DNA of 64,000 bases from Prochilodus magdalenae. Its lineage: Eukaryota; Chordata; Actinopteri; Characiformes; Prochilodontidae. Positions 11,471 through 25,266 of the stretch are shown here, piece after piece. The notes beneath the pieces were generated by a model, which searched no databases, had not been told where the DNA came from, and was given only the letters and a program-made list of their open reading frames with translations. The DNA lies in contig JAMWET010000739.1 of assembly GCA_024036415.1 (NCBI GenBank), positions 124,001 to 188,000 of the forward strand. The letters are read 5' to 3'. Each line of letters opens with the position of its first letter. Position 1 is the first letter of the stretch. The position numbers and the translations under genes were made by a program.

Positions 11471-12704
11471 GGGTCTTTATGGACAGTGTTCTCTGCTCTG
11501 TCCTTTAGTGGAAACCTCCAGTCACACGCACATAACACAGGCAGGTATGTGCGCCGTTACATCCACAGTGCTGGCGGCGGTTTACGTGAACGCATCGCCA
11601 AACAGCGAGTATATCTGTAGCCTAACAGAGCGTTTCTAGTAGCTCCCAAAACCTATGAACAGGATGAGCAAGACATGTCCACTTAGGCGCCTTTTACATT
11701 GACTGGATTCATTAGGGATCTGTTAGTGCATGCATGTGTGCACCGTGCACCGCGCTCAGTGTCCACAAGGTGGTGCCAAAGTGCCGCCACTTATCTACTG
11801 CGGATTATCCAATAGAGTATTCATTATCCAACAGCATATGGACCTACACAGTGGCATCAACTTAATGGCTGCGCGGATGGTACAGTAATGATCTCACTAC
11901 AACAGTTGTGAAAAATCTAGTGCACGTCAGGAAGCCGTGGTTTAATGGCATCCCATTTAAATACGTATGCAAATCAGTTCTTTTTGTCAGCAATAATCAA
12001 CTTAATAACTTTACTGTCAAACATCACATCCTCATATGTGACGTCCTGAGGAATTACAAGTGACACTGCCATTAACACAGCAGAACATTTCCATTTCATC
12101 AGCATCTTCAAGACACTTTTAAAAATGTTTTTCACCCGCTGTTACTCCCTCTGAGTCTGTCCTGTCTCCCAGCAGATGGAGCAGTGAGCAGAGATGGAGA
12201 TGAGTAATAGCTTGGCCTAAGGCTGTTTCTGCTACCATTTAACAAACGGTCATACAAGTATTTCCCCAGTGACTGACAGCTAGCAGAGTGAAGAGGGGCT
12301 TTCATCTGTTACAGAGACTCAAGCTGAATTAATGAGCTTTCCAAACCTATAGGAGAAAGTCATTGAACTAGATCCTGTTTTAATAGGAAATGCCAGTGTT
12401 GACTGAGTCATTGTTCCGTTGATGTTTATATTATGATAGCAGTGATGAACCGTGACTTTTGCTCCTGAAAGTGAAAGTTGGTAAAATCCTGGCTTCTTAA
12501 ATGGAAATTCAGCCTTTTTTTAAACACTTGCATAATTACATTATAAAGAAACGTGCAGAGCCATTCAGAGTGGTTTGATGTGACATGCCCTGTTCTATTC
12601 AAACTTGCCGTGTCTGAATTACTGTGGTGATAGGAACCAGATGTGTGCAGCGTTTAATGCCTCTTAAAGCTACATCACAGGAAACTGTACTAATGCCCGA
12701 TGCC
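11471..12704. other. Non-coding, no feature seen
   Basis: No open frame with splice or domain support was found on either strand, and no clear repeat. Confidence 0.35.
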
Positions 12705-12707
12705 CAA

Positions 12708-12995
12708 GACTATAGGGGGCAGTCGTGGGCTGGAGGTTAGGGAACCAGCCTTGTGACCGGAGGGTTGCCGGTTTGATTCCCTGACAGTAATGACTGAGGT
12801 GCCCTTAAGCAAGGCACCTAACCCCAAACTGCTCCCCGGGCGCCGTGAATAGGGCTGCCCACTGCTCTGGGTAAGTGTGCTCACTGCCCCCTAGTGTGTG
12901 TGTTCACAAGTTGTGGGTGTTTCACTTCATGCATGGGTTAAATGCGGAAGACTAAGTTTCCCCACTGTGGGATCAACAAGGGATTCAAATTTTAA
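12708..12995 (+). mobile_element. tRNA-derived SINE (about 290 bp)
   Basis: The head resembles a tRNA promoter: an A-box-like GTGGGCTGGAGGTTAGG near 12726 and a B-box-like GGTTTGATTCC near 12769. A conserved body follows (CTGAGGTGCCCTTAAGCAAG; CTGCCCACTGCTCTGGG; TTAAATGCGGAAG). I recognise it as a SINE type common in characin and catfish genomes, from memory and not from a search. A truncated copy with the same head lies at 25816-25895. Confidence 0.75.
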
Positions 12996-15900
12996 TATAT
13001 TGAGAATTTTTTTTGGCTACATTCATGTTCTAAAAACGTTTTTACCACCATAAATATTAAATATACAAAAATCAGAACCCAGAGTTGTAGGTTCACTTGT
13101 GTGTTTGGATAGTAAATAAATTGGCTGTATTTGTGTGTAGACATTACAGCCCCTGGTTCCCATCAGCACCACTGTCAGGACATCTGAGTGACTGTATTTG
13201 CATCTCATTGATTGAATTATGCAGAATTCTTTGACACAGTGAAGACACAGTATGACACAGAAAGCTGTTTAGACATTGTCTCATCTAATTGTTGTCCATC
13301 AGCACTTAGGTCTTTCAGCACTTTACCACAGCTTTGAGCTAACAGACCTTTAATATGAGCTTTTAACAGTAGTTTGGAAAAGAGTGACAAGTCGTTAATT
13401 AGGCAAAATGTCTATTTTCATTCCAAGAAAGACATTTTGATGAGCATGTACTTGTGTGTTGCACAGCAGTTTTGGTAAATAGGTGATTTGAGTTTTCTTA
13501 CTTGTTCAAGAAGCTACGAAAATGCAATACAACACTGAAAATACAGCACTGTATTGTCCCTGTAAAGAATGTGGGATCTTTCTTCTCTCTGTTTATTCTT
13601 TACTGTCACCTTCCCTCCCTCTTATATAAATATAGTCTAATATGAAATGGAACAATCCAATGTCACATTCATAAACCCCCCACATGTTTCCTGCATTCCA
13701 GCAATGGTACAGCCTACAGCCTGCCAGTCCAGCTCTAAAAACACACTTACTGACTGCACGCGTTCTGAGCAAATATACGGATCTTCTGACTCTGATGCTC
13801 ATTCAGCAGAATTTCCTTGAGTTTTCAGCTTACCTTGTTTAGGAGTGAACATCACAGCCTGCAATGTAAGTTTGAGTCACTCTTTACCATAGTAGCATTA
13901 CTTGTTCATTTCTTTGCTTACCTCTGTAGGCTTTCTTTTGTGGAGGTAGATCCTTGAAGATGTTCTGAGATGTTAAGCACATGGAGGGATTTGATCAAGC
14001 CAAGTTATCATATATATCCAGAACTAAAAGGATTTCTAATAATTGACAGCACTGTCCATTGCTAGACATCTCTGTTTACTCCTAGTGCATATATTGTAGA
14101 TGTTATAACCTTGTGAGATTCATTTTTAAGAGGGCAATTATACAAAGCTCAGAAACAGATCTTGAATAATCGTGTTGTTTGCAATCTTTAACAGGGCAAA
14201 AGGCTAATACCTTCAGTTCAACAAAGTAGTTCAGAGTGCTTTAGAAGAGGAAAGAGCAATAAAAGAATATTAAACAAATAAAAGAGAGAACACTGGTTAA
14301 AATGTGGACTGTCTGTTATGGGTTCCTGCACACAATAACTATCATTACTGGGTGGACGTGCAATAGCTTCCATCTCTGCTCTCTCCTTTTTACTCACTAG
14401 AGCTAAATGTGTTTGGTGTTTCTGACAGTGGTATGGCTGGGGACCCACAGTCCTGCAGATACAGAGCCGGAGTGAAACGTTCCAGTGATGATGGGTACAG
14501 GTATAACCAACACACACACGCATACATACACACATACACACATGCACAGCAGAATGTGATGCTTGAAAGGTTTCAGCACATGATCTATTATTTTTAAGCA
14601 TGACAGTGAGCAGTATCTGCATCTGTACCCAGCAGTAGAATGATGAGCTCCTTCCCACCAGTCTGCCTGATGTGCTGTACTGATGTGTTGTGCTTGTTTG
14701 GTTTGAATATCTGTCATTTTACATTTTATATGTCATCAGTCCTTCTGACAGTAAAGTTCACCTGCCATGCAGTCTGGTCTTTTCTCCTTTGCCTACATTA
14801 TATGTCTGTTAGAGTAGTAGACTCGTAGTTAAGGGGTACCATGAGAATAAAGGATACCTGTAAAACTATTGGACTATTGAGAATGTACAGTGAGTACATT
14901 TACACTGTTTGTACATTAGCGACTTGGACAGTTTGGAGTGAGGTTGAACACTGTAGGCACATGTCGTACATGCGCAACAACTGATACAATAAGAACCATT
15001 TTTTTTTCACCACAGAAGGACACAGAGAGGAAAGAAAGAGAGACGCAGAGAAGGGATTTGAGGGAAAGTGTTTCTGTCTCATGGCTGTGCTTCTGAGATT
15101 ATGAACTCATCCTGACTCTCTATAGCTCTCTCTTTACCAGCCTCATGAGCTAGCAGTGCTGTGGTGTAGCCCCCTCCAGTTTGTCTGTATGTCTGTACTG
15201 TCCAGCCCAGCTCTCTAATGGGCTATCATTAGTTTGGGTTTTAGAGAGTGGAGGCTGCAGGGGGATGGACAGGCCAGTGGAGAGTGAGCACAGGTCAGAG
15301 TGGGAACTGGCGGTCCAGCAGAGACTGCACGCTGCAGAGAGAGCAGCTAATCCAGGAAAGCACTCTGCATTGGCTTGGAATTGGGATATGAATACCTAGA
15401 TGACTACCCGAGGATTTATATGGTTTATGAATGTTGGTAATATAAATGTTTGCATCTTTTTATGTGTGTGTTGGTCAGTCGTATTCAGTTGTAGAATACA
15501 GTTTCATTCACTTTATCAGTGTTTTTCCTTCACTCTACACCTAATCTATCTGAATGACCACATCCATTCATACACTGGATCGTAGGTGGACATTCTCTAC
15601 CTCTTCTCCTGTAAATCCCAGTTCTGACATTTCTAAACATTAAGTCTGCTTTGCTCTCTTTAACCATCTTAGGTTTACTCCTTTTTCAGCAAGGGCTTTA
15701 GTTCCTTTTCAGTGGACTCCTAAAGTCTTGAGCCAGTCATATTAGGTTTACTAAAATGAGATGAATATGATGAGCAGGACAGAAGAGCTGAGAAGCATTT
15801 TGAGAAAATACTTGATCTTCTTCTTCCTGCATAATTATATAATTGCACCATGTATCTTTATGCACTCACCATAACAGAAACCTGTCTTGTATTCTACACT

Positions 15901-18900
15901 CAAAGCAAAAGTGGTCTGGCATATTTCCCCTCTCTATGTAATATCACTATCACAACTCAGGAAGAGCATTCATCTGTGCATTAGAGCAGGAAAAAAAAGA
16001 ATCACTGGCTGAAGAAGTGAATTCAGTGGTGAGGACATCCTGCTGGTGTGGTTTTAGTTAGACATGTCATCCTGGTAACTAACAGAACATATATCTGTCT
16101 AATACATAAATGCAAATATAAATATAATACAATATATTGATATTTTTTAGACCTTATTTTCCCATTTATTTATTTGTTTTCTTCTCGGTTTAATCTTTTG
16201 CCAATCTCCAGTCGCTATTTTGGTTTTTCCCACTTTAACAGTACTACCAAGCTGGGAGAGTGAAAGTCTAGCTCATGACATGTAAGGTCATGTAAAGTCA
16301 TCCACTAAGAGACGTAAAATGAAGGCCATCTCAGAAAAAGTGCGGTCGGTTTTTCTCTTTTGGACACCCAACAGCAGTTAGCTTTGGCATCAAGAAGGAT
16401 CGAACTTGCAGTCTCCCGACTACAGGGCTGATGCTAAGACAGTTGTGGACCTAGGCAGCAGGTTCTTCATAAATGTATGAACTATGAATGAATAATTAAA
16501 CTGTTATGATCAAAACATAACAGGATATATTGGTACGTGTGTGTGTGTATAGGGGTCATTCCATTTCCCACACTCACCCTGCCTGTCCATCTCTTACTTC
16601 TTAGAGATGATGCATTTCAGATGAATGGAAGAAGTGATGCACCCAATTGATAAAGCTGTCACAGACCTGCAGGTGAACACTGACAGATCGGTTTATTATC
16701 TGTCATCTTATTTGCAGCCCTCACAGTCCCCAAAATTACAGGCTCCCACTTATGCACCTTTTTTCTGTTGAAATTCAGTGCAAAGAAAATTTGTCAAAGG
16801 AGTTAGTGGAGTATGACAGGGTGGATGGTGTGTCTTATTTGCCTGTGTATGCACGACAGAAAATGAGTGATGATGACACTTGCTGTTTATTGTTTCCGAG
16901 ACAAATGATGAATTTTCTTCAGCTAGATTGAGGAGTGTAAATGTTTGTTTCTGTGATTAATGTGCAGGCAATGTGCATCAGTTACGTGCAGCAGCAGTTA
17001 CTGTGCATTTTAGAATGCTACTAAGATCTTGCTACAGTATTTTATAAAATGGTGTTTTGATTTGGTGTTAGATACCAGACTGCCTTAAAAATGTTATTAA
17101 ACTTCAAATAGTATGAATTCTAGCACCTAAGATTTGACAGGTTGACAGGTTAAACATTCTTAGTTCTCAAAGATTTCAAAGTAGCATGACCTTTTGCAAA
17201 ACAACAATCAAATAAAACAATGCAAATGAGTTATAATCTATGCAGACACAGAGAGGATGCCTCCAGATGCCTGACAATTGTTTTCACAAAAGACAGAAAT
17301 AGAGAGACTCTCAGAAGAGAGCAAGGGGCTTATTGTCGATGTAGTGTTAGAATTTTGTACACCGGTGGCAGTAGACCATGATCCTGAAGGGCTGTCCACA
17401 CAGCTGATGATTTTCCTGCTCCTGCCAGGTTCACTTAAGGTAGCAATTAGCGGCTGAGTTGATTTAGGTGTGTAGAAAGAACACAACTCTGTAGGAGTCT
17501 GCGGGACTCTTTGCCACCCCTACCGTACACTGTACATTGAACGCACGCTCTGTTTTTTTCAGCACTATGCTGACATTGTTACACGTTCATTTTGAGGTGC
17601 CATGTCCATAAAATCTCCAAACTGTAAATATTCAGGGGACCCATCCAAAAGAAAGGGCTGCTTTTAAAAAGGTACAGAAATGCCACAGTCACGTGGGCCG
17701 AAAGTTTTATGTACGGATCTGTTTTTGGAGATGTGTGCAAGTGGCATAAAACAACCTCTCCACTCCATTAAGCTTGGCCATGCTCCTGTAGTCCAAACCA
17801 AGCCCCACTTGTTATTAATAAGAGGTTTCTGATGTGTGAACTGGCAAGTCCTCTCGCTCGCTCTCAGTCCACAGTGTTTTGTATTGCGTAGTCCAGAGTA
17901 CTCTGCTGCTCTGCATAATTCTGCAGTTTAGGAGCACTAACAGATGCACTAATGATGAAGCGGTTGCTGTTCTTAGCTTCATTTTGTAGAGCAGAACAAT
18001 CTCCTCTGGAGCAAAGAGCCCATAAAGAGAGACATCATGGCTCAGTTACAGACTATCATAACCCCAGTGTTCAAATTTACTCCACTGATGAGATGCAATC
18101 TCTGATTTAATACTGGAGTCTTCTACACATTTCACTAGTACACAAATCATACCACTGGCATTCTGTATAATGTAGAGAGGAATGGAAGTCAGTGTTTCCT
18201 CAGAGCAGACAGATAAACAGACAGCTTGAGGAAAAATTTCAGACAACCTGAAATACAGAGTGTATACACTTTTACCATTGCGTACTCTGTGTAGGCATTG
18301 TAAGACGTATACAGTATATTGCAAATATATTAAACATCAGAACCAAGATATATGACATATAAGATATAAGATATATATTAAGATATATGTCAATCTGTTT
18401 TACTGACAGTAACCATTTATTTGATTACACAAAATATGAAAAAGTAAAACAATGACTTGATCTTTCTGACTGTGGATTGGTGGAGTCGTCGCTTTAGAGA
18501 CGGTTTCTAACCGTTTTCAGCTGATGAGGTCCTCAGAGGTCTCCTTTGTTTGTTATATGATACAGCTCTACAAACATGTGTTGTAAGGATCTGACTTCTC
18601 TTGCAGTAGTGATTATTACATACATCAGGCCTGCCACTCACACCTGACTGTCTTTGCATTATTTGAAAACATCTAGTTTCACTTTCAAATGAACTGCTAA
18701 TATTAAATGTTCACTTACGTTTGACATTCACATATATGTAACATCCACTGTATTTACAATACATTGATGTCATAAATATTCTAATATGATATAACACACT
18801 ATTGTTGGTGGTGTTTTTTATTTGTTTGTTTTAAACATTTTCTCGGCTGTCTAAGAGTTTTGCATCGTCCTGCAAGTGTACTGTATATCTGATAGGAAAA

Positions 18901-18930
18901 GCATACACTTGTTCATCTTTGGCTAGGCTC
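12996..18930. other. Long non-coding region upstream of the ralyl-like exons
   Basis: I found no supported exon. Short AC and TG runs occur (for example near 14505-14545). If the downstream ralyl-like gene has an RRM, its exons should lie here or left of the window, inside very long introns. I looked for the conserved RNP1 (KGYAFVQY) and found no match by eye. Confidence 0.35.
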
Positions 18931-19135
18931 TCAAAAAGTGGTGCCACTGATGTGATGCCATAGAAGAACCATTTTTGGTTCCCAAGAGAATCTGTCATTA
19001 GATGGTTCTTAGGAGGCAGAGATGTTTTGTTGTTTGTAAATGAGGTGTATGCAGGTGTGAGGAACATTTTAAAGTATAAAGCACCTTCACATAATGGTTC
19101 ATGATGGTTCTATTGCAATTAAAGGTTTTACACCC
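18931..19135. repeat. Dispersed fish repeat with AGAACCATTTTTGGTTCC core
   Basis: It contains a near-palindromic GAACCATTTTTGGTTCC at about 18966 and further TGGTTCTT / ATGGTTC motifs to 19110. This pattern is familiar from small fish DNA transposons. Ends are not defined. Confidence 0.4.
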
Positions 19136-19650
19136 CTGTAACTAGGAAATGTGCTGCTATGTTTGAACCACACTCACTGCTTGCTTTTGAACGCAGTAGT
19201 TATAGATCAGTATTTCGCTGCCTGAGCTCAAATTAGGCGTCAGGCAATAATCAAGCATTTTCCATTAGGCTTGAGTGCATGAATTTGACATTACCTTCAT
19301 ATTCTGACATTAGCCCTGGATATGTAATTGTGTTTTCCATCAATACCTCTCTCTCCATTTCTGTTTTCCATTGATCCACACACAGATTTTGTGTATTGAA
19401 CTGAAATACTGTGTGAAGAATCATTAGGTTTTAAATGAACAGTTGTTTATCTTCCCTGTAGCTCAGGTATGTCAGTTCAGGGATGTGATGTATACCCAGG
19501 CATTGTGGGAGGTGAGTCTTCAGGGTACAGTGCTTTATAATAGAATTCACTCTTCAGCATCACCAGATTTCTCCATCCTTTATTTTCATCAGACTTTAGG
19601 TAGAAGATCCAATTCAACATAATATCGTATTCCTCTCTTTCTCCTCACAG

Positions 19651-22600
19651 AGATGAGAACCATCTCGAATATGACTACTATCAAGAAAAGATCTATGAAA
19701 GGTAATCATGTACCTTTCTACTAGGCCTAACATTCCTTAGTGTAATTCCTCAATCTGTTTATGCCTCTCTGAAGTAGAGCTGTCTCTATCGACTACATTG
19801 GTTATTTATAATTCTACCAATTGTTTTGACAGTTAAATGAGGCCAGAAAAAAAATTGGAGCAGAAAATTTTCAAATATGCATTACATCATGCAAACTGTC
19901 AACTAATCATTGCCATTTAATCAATACATTTACCAATCATAACATCTTTAATCTGAAGCATGAATGTCTCCGAGTACTCCAACACTATGAGAATAAAACT
20001 GCTGTAAACTGTAAGCAGTTCATTCTGTTGATCTGAATATACATACGATGTCTATGTCAGTAGCAGTAGATGTTGCCTGGGCTCACAGGGAACGGACTGC
20101 AGCCTCCGAAGACACTGCGTGACAAGCCCACATTTTACACTTCATGGACAACTTACTAGTCCTTTAAATCAAACCTCTCAAAGATCCTGAATGTGCCAAA
20201 TGCAGCTCTTTTCCAGATTTCACAGTGTACACAGTTAGAAGTGATTTGTAAGCAATGGGGTACTGTGTCTGGATATTCAAATAGCCAGATTGAGTTCTGA
20301 TCTGGTGCAGTATTTCTGAGTTATGGATGGGAAAGTGGAGTCTAAATAATAGTGGTCTAAATAAAAAGATAGAACAGCAAAGTTTATGAGATCAGCACTC
20401 TAACTGTGTTTTCCTCTTCAATAGGGGCTTTGATTACCATGCTCCTGTCTCAGTAACAATGATCGCAAATGACACCAACACTCCAAAACGACCACGTTCT
20501 CCCTCTTCCTCTTCAGCCCTGCATTGCAGCAAGCAACTGACCAAAAGCAGATCCAGGATCAGATACTCTGGTTCTAGAGGAGCTCGCTGTAAGAATGGAA
20601 ACCTTATCACCCACACTGTGATGCGGTGAATGTGGACATTTCTACATGACTAAAATACATTACATTAACAATTTTGTCTTTCTGTTTATTTAAGTTTGAT
20701 AACAGTTGACCGTTTGCAAAGTTCTGAAAAGAGCCTGCCTTGCGTAGTTACTGCTACAAGATGTTCTGTGCAGAATGCATGTTTGACTACTCGCAAAATG
20801 TAGGCGAGGTTTTCATCTAATCCAACCAATCATTGTACGGCAGTAGGTTTCCTAATGTGTGAAGAAGAGAAGGTTGTAGTGATGGAAGCTACCACTTTAG
20901 ATGAGCTAATGCTAAAGCTAACACTAAAGATAATCAGAGTAGTGTTAGGTGAATGGCATGTGTATCAGTGTATTATTTTTAATATCCTATAATCACAAAT
21001 GTGTACAGTTCTCTTTAAGCAGCTGATTTGTCAAGCCAACTATCAATAGCTTTAAATAGAGTTCTCCTCTTCTTGACAGACTAAGAAAGAAATGATTGTA
21101 ATTAATTCAGAGACAAATCAATTATAATTTTGCATCTGGTCAATTGTGCTGATATGCTTTATCTATATGGAAATGATGTACACAGCTGAATTCAGTGCAT
21201 CACTATCTTCAGTGTAATGGGCTTTTTCTCTTCTCTTTCTCACTCACAACATGTAAGCATTTAAATCATGTAAATAGGTTGTCTGCCCTAAGGCTGTGCT
21301 AAGTGTGTATCTTGTGTGTGGCACTGTGTACGTGTTTCCCTGTTGTCAAGCTCCAGATGGTTCCTTCATTAAAATCATTTTTCTCCAGAGGCTGTACTCC
21401 CTCAGTAATCAAATCTCATGCAATTATACCAAATTAATAGTGCATTGCCCATAAGAAGGGTTTATATGGCTTTATTATAAGCCCTAATAGTTTTTAGTGT
21501 TGGTGGATCCGAGTGGAATGAGTTTGCCTTTGTAGCTGTAAGGTCAAAACAGCTTTTTAATAGCTGCTCCGTTGGAGTGGGGTTTTACTGTGGTGGTGAG
21601 CTGTTTCCATCATTAAGGATGTTGTAATATGGTAAGTCTCTAGAGTCTGGGATGGATGGGATGAACCCCCTTTGCTCTGTTCTCTCTGTGTACAGTAAGG
21701 ATGGAGGAGCTGCAGTGTATTAAGAGAGAGCTGAAGGTGATAAAGGATCAGATCGATGAGCTGCTCAGCAGTCTGGAGCACATGGACACGTGCAACAGTG
21801 ACACATCTGGTAATGCACATCACTGCCATTTCCACTATCTGACTGGACACATAGAGCCAAGATATCGAGCGGGTATTTACCAGGAGCAGAGGGGAGGAAC
21901 ATGTACATCCCTCTTTTAAGATAACGCCTGGAATCCAAACCTGCATTTAACTGCATATAAATCTTCTACAGCATGTGCTGTAAGAACAAGGTTCTACACA
22001 TTTTACTTGTAATAACCGGTCATTTAATCGGGGGTCTAATTAAATTGGTAAATAATACATCAGCAGTTTTAATAAATAATGCTTTAAACAAGCAAAAATA
22101 TCTTGTAATGGGGAAAAAGGTTAGTTGAAATAGCAAAATGAAATAGTACCTCTAAGATACATGCTCAACTTTATTATATTTCAGAATTGTTCATTTGACT
22201 GCCTTAATGACAAAACAACACTTGAGTTTAATTTGCCTATCGTCACTGCTACACAAAAACCTTACATCTTCAAAACGAACAGCGAAACAGACAGGAACAC
22301 AAGATTGTGCTGCAATATCTCCCATGTCAAGTTATGTACAAATGTGTTATTATTACTATTTGGTTATGGTTTTGTTCTGACAGTGACACACTGATATACC
22401 CAGCATATTCACTGCATCAACAAAACATCAATGTTGTTGTCCAGGTTTTATATTTATGGCATTTAGCTGACGCTCTTATCCAGAGCCACTTACAAGGGTA
22501 ACCATTTTACTGGTGGGCCAGTGTAGTGTTAGGAGTCTTGCCCAAGGACTCTTATTGGTGTAGCACAGCATAGTCACCCAGACCAGGATTTGAACCCCAA

Positions 22601-22716
22601 TCTCCCACATGTGGTGATGGTTCCCTGGTAGGTAGCGGTGTTATCCACTGAGCCACACCAACCGCTATGTTTTTTTTTTTATTGAGGCTGTAAAACAGAT
22701 ATCTGCCACTGACACA

Positions 22717-22759
<43 letters not shown>

Positions 22760-23471
22760 TTTTGTGTGTGTGTATTTGTGTGTGTGTGTGTGTGTGTATT
22801 TGTGTGTGTGTGTGTGTTTGTGTGTACGCACGCATGTCAGAGGGTAGCCTGCCCCACTCTCCACTCAGCAGTTCTGTGAGCAGTATGGAAGGCTTCTCTT
22901 GTAGTCCCCTCAGGTCCAACGGAGCGTTCAGAGAAAGACAGAGCCTCAAGCCCAGAGGAACAAGATATGAGAAGAGACAGGTAAGCATGTCTATGCAAGA
23001 GATGACCAGACTTGTCCCCAAAGGGCTGTTGTGGCTCCAGGTTTTTAGTCCAAACAAGCAGGAGCAGACTGGCTATAACTAGCCTACTGTAGGAAGTACA
23101 AGTCCAACAGGTGAATCACCAGGTGTGTTTGTGCTTCACTGGAATGAGAACTTGCAGCCATTCCAACCCTTAGTGGATAAGACTGTACACCCCTGGACTA
23201 CACTTACAAATCTCAATCTGTCAGTCTTCAGTGTGTTACTACGGTAAACACAAATATAGCCCATTTACAAGAGATAAAATGTCCTCAATGTATGAAATGT
23301 AGTTGTAGTTCACAGTTCTGCTATTTACACTATGACATTTCAGTATACTCATTATATGTGACATTTTGAATGGTTTAGCTTACATGGCAAATTGTACTGG
23401 TCTGTGGGTAATTTTACAATGTTTGTTTTTTCCTACAGATGAAAAATGAGTCAGATGTCTGTTATGTTTAA
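19651..23471 (+). CDS. RALY/RALYL (hnRNP C-like) RNA-binding protein, 3' exons only
   Basis: Exons 19651-19701, 20425-20588, 21696-21809, 22841-22980 and 23439-23471 join in phase. The first two read YDYYQEKIYER then GFDYHAPVS, aligning with the tyrosine-rich YDYYRDDFYNRLFDYHGRV region of RALYL, followed by PKRPRSPSSSS and a basic stretch. The third encodes a coiled coil, EELQCIKRELKVIKDQIDEL, matching the hnRNP C/RALY leucine-zipper-like segment. The fourth is Ser-rich. The last ends ESDVCYV-stop, with AATAAA near 23597. This family binds poly-U RNA in nuclear hnRNP particles. The N-terminal RRM was not found. An alternative phase-0 terminal exon is possible at 27211-27270. RALYL is the closest match, but paralogue assignment is uncertain, so no symbol is given. 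Confidence 0.7.
22449..22665 (-). mobile_element. tRNA-derived SINE, copy 1 (minus orientation)
   Basis: Read on the minus strand, it starts with a tRNA-like head (GTGTGGCTCAGTGGATAAC) and a B-box-like GGTTCAAATCC. It ends in the tail AAGTGGCTCTGGATAAGAGC then GTCAGCTAAATGCC. It lies in the ralyl-like intron between exons 3 and 4. A second, better preserved copy is at 59984-60205. Confidence 0.75.
22720..22826. repeat. (GT)n microsatellite
   Basis: About 100 bp of TG repeats with a few TATT interruptions, ending 14 bp before the acceptor of ralyl-like exon 4, so it occupies the place of the polypyrimidine tract. Confidence 0.95.
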
Positions 23472-23739
23472 GGTTTAAAGCCAGGTAGGGAAAAATTATC
23501 AAATTTTAATTAAAATTAACAATATCAAACAAATCTTCATTACATGCTTTAAACAAGAGCATGCTATATTATAATACATGTAACATTATTAGAGAAATAA
23601 AAATTTGCATTTTATTGTACTCAAGCTGCTACTCTTTTTAAAACTTGTTATGTACTGTACAATGCATCAAGATATAAATTTAACTAATATGGCCTAATAT
23701 TTAAAAGGAAGCAGTGTGAAAAATATTAGTTATTTGTCT

Positions 23740-24476
23740 GTGTACATGGCCACAATGGATTTCATATTTTAAACTGACTACAGAGCAGTGAAAATGTGAT
23801 TATATGCTCAATTGGCAGACAGTGTTTCATTAAGAACATTTCATCTCTGGCTTAAGAAGCTTTGGGTTGTTATCTCAGTATGTTTTGAGGTCATTATACG
23901 TCTGTAAGAAAGTATATTACAGCCCATTGCGTACACTATTCTTCCATTTTAACTGACTATAGACTCTTTATTAGTAATTGAAAAGCATGCTCAATTGGGT
24001 TATGGTCCAGTGACTGACTCTACCATTTAAGAACATTTCATCTCTGGTCTAAGAGGAAGGCTATTTAGTTGTTTTTTAAGCAAAGTCTTGTCTGGCTTTT
24101 CTGTTTTACGAAGGCATCTCTTGATTATAGACTTTGACAGTGATACAAAATCCTCCTCTAGAATGCCCTGACCTTGATGTTTAATAGGGGTTCCTTTGAT
24201 CAATCACTTTTTCTGTGGGACTCTAGGGATCCTGGTGTAGCTGAGCTCACCAGTGCATTCCTTCTTTTTAAGGGTGTATGAAAATATTGATTTAGCCACA
24301 GCCATGTTACAGCTATCTCTCTGACAGGTTTGACTGACAACTCTTTGGACTGCATATTGAGCATTTCTATGAGTAGTTATCAAAAGCAAATCCGACTTTT
24401 GTAATCAATTCCAGATCTTTTATCTCTATATTACAAACCCTGCATAACTGTCCAAATACATATGGACCTGACTGTA
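23740..24476 (-). mobile_element. Decayed Tc1-like element
   Basis: The minus strand at 24204-24389 reads AVAKSIFSYTLKKKECTGEL followed by SYTRIPRVPQK. This is the helix-turn-helix linker region of a common fish Tc1 transposase. The right end contains TATGGACCTGACTGTA, typical of that family's terminal repeat. The left limit is approximate, near ACAATGGATTTCATAT. Confidence 0.6.
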
Positions 24477-25266
24477 CTTCCAGTTTACTTTTAGGATTTT
24501 TTCTTTATTAAAACATATTTTTGTGCTACAGTAGTGCCACCTCCATTTCAGAAGCTGTTCTGAGGCCGGAGTAACAAGCACAGCCTATTTCATCATTATC
24601 TTCACTCTGCACTCAGTTCTAAGTGCTGCTAGCCATTTCTTCGTCTCCTTCCATGAGAAAGCAATCCTTCCAAAAGCAAAGATATAATGCAGTAATTTAA
24701 AGTCATTTTTATTGTAAGGCAAAACATATTAGCCAGAGCAGTTCAAAACCACACACCAAAAAAATCTACTGCTTTCAGTCACTTTATATGCTTGTAGACC
24801 ATCTTTCTTATGCCTTCTCCTCAAGTGTGTTCAGGTGCTTGCCATTTCTCTGCATAGTGCCTAACAACTTGCTAAGAAGAGAAAGGGAATAAATACATAA
24901 GCAACAGGTGCTAGCAGTTTTCCTGCCCTGCAGCAAGAATCTAGCTGTGGTCTAATTGACAAAGATGGTAAGTGAAGCCCAAAGGCCCTTACACACCCTA
25001 TGTGATGTATTAATAGAATATTCTCAGATGACAGTAAATGAATTTGATCACAACTGATAGTATCCTGCACAACAAATGATTATTCTATCCACACTCTTTG
25101 ATGATTGCCTAATAGATCCTGATGGATCCTAATAGTGCAGTGCATCCCTGTTGCAGTGTCAGGCAGGGTTTTTATCAGGTGCACCCAATTTAATACACTA
25201 CATGTCCAGAAATATATGGACATCTCTTCTAATTAGCTACAAGCTTTGCAACCTTTGGACCATGGA

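Noticed and set aside
14218..14717. 146- and 104-residue minus-strand frames
   Set aside because: They overlap a CA-repeat region and lack splice or domain support.
19460..19511. Possible ralyl-like exon between GCTCAG and GTGAGT
   Set aside because: Good splice borders, but the translation shows no RRM or RALY similarity.
22665..23082. Open frames of repeated Cys-Val or His-Thr
   Set aside because: They are translations of the (GT)n microsatellite. Only the in-phase ralyl-like exon 22841-22980 is kept.
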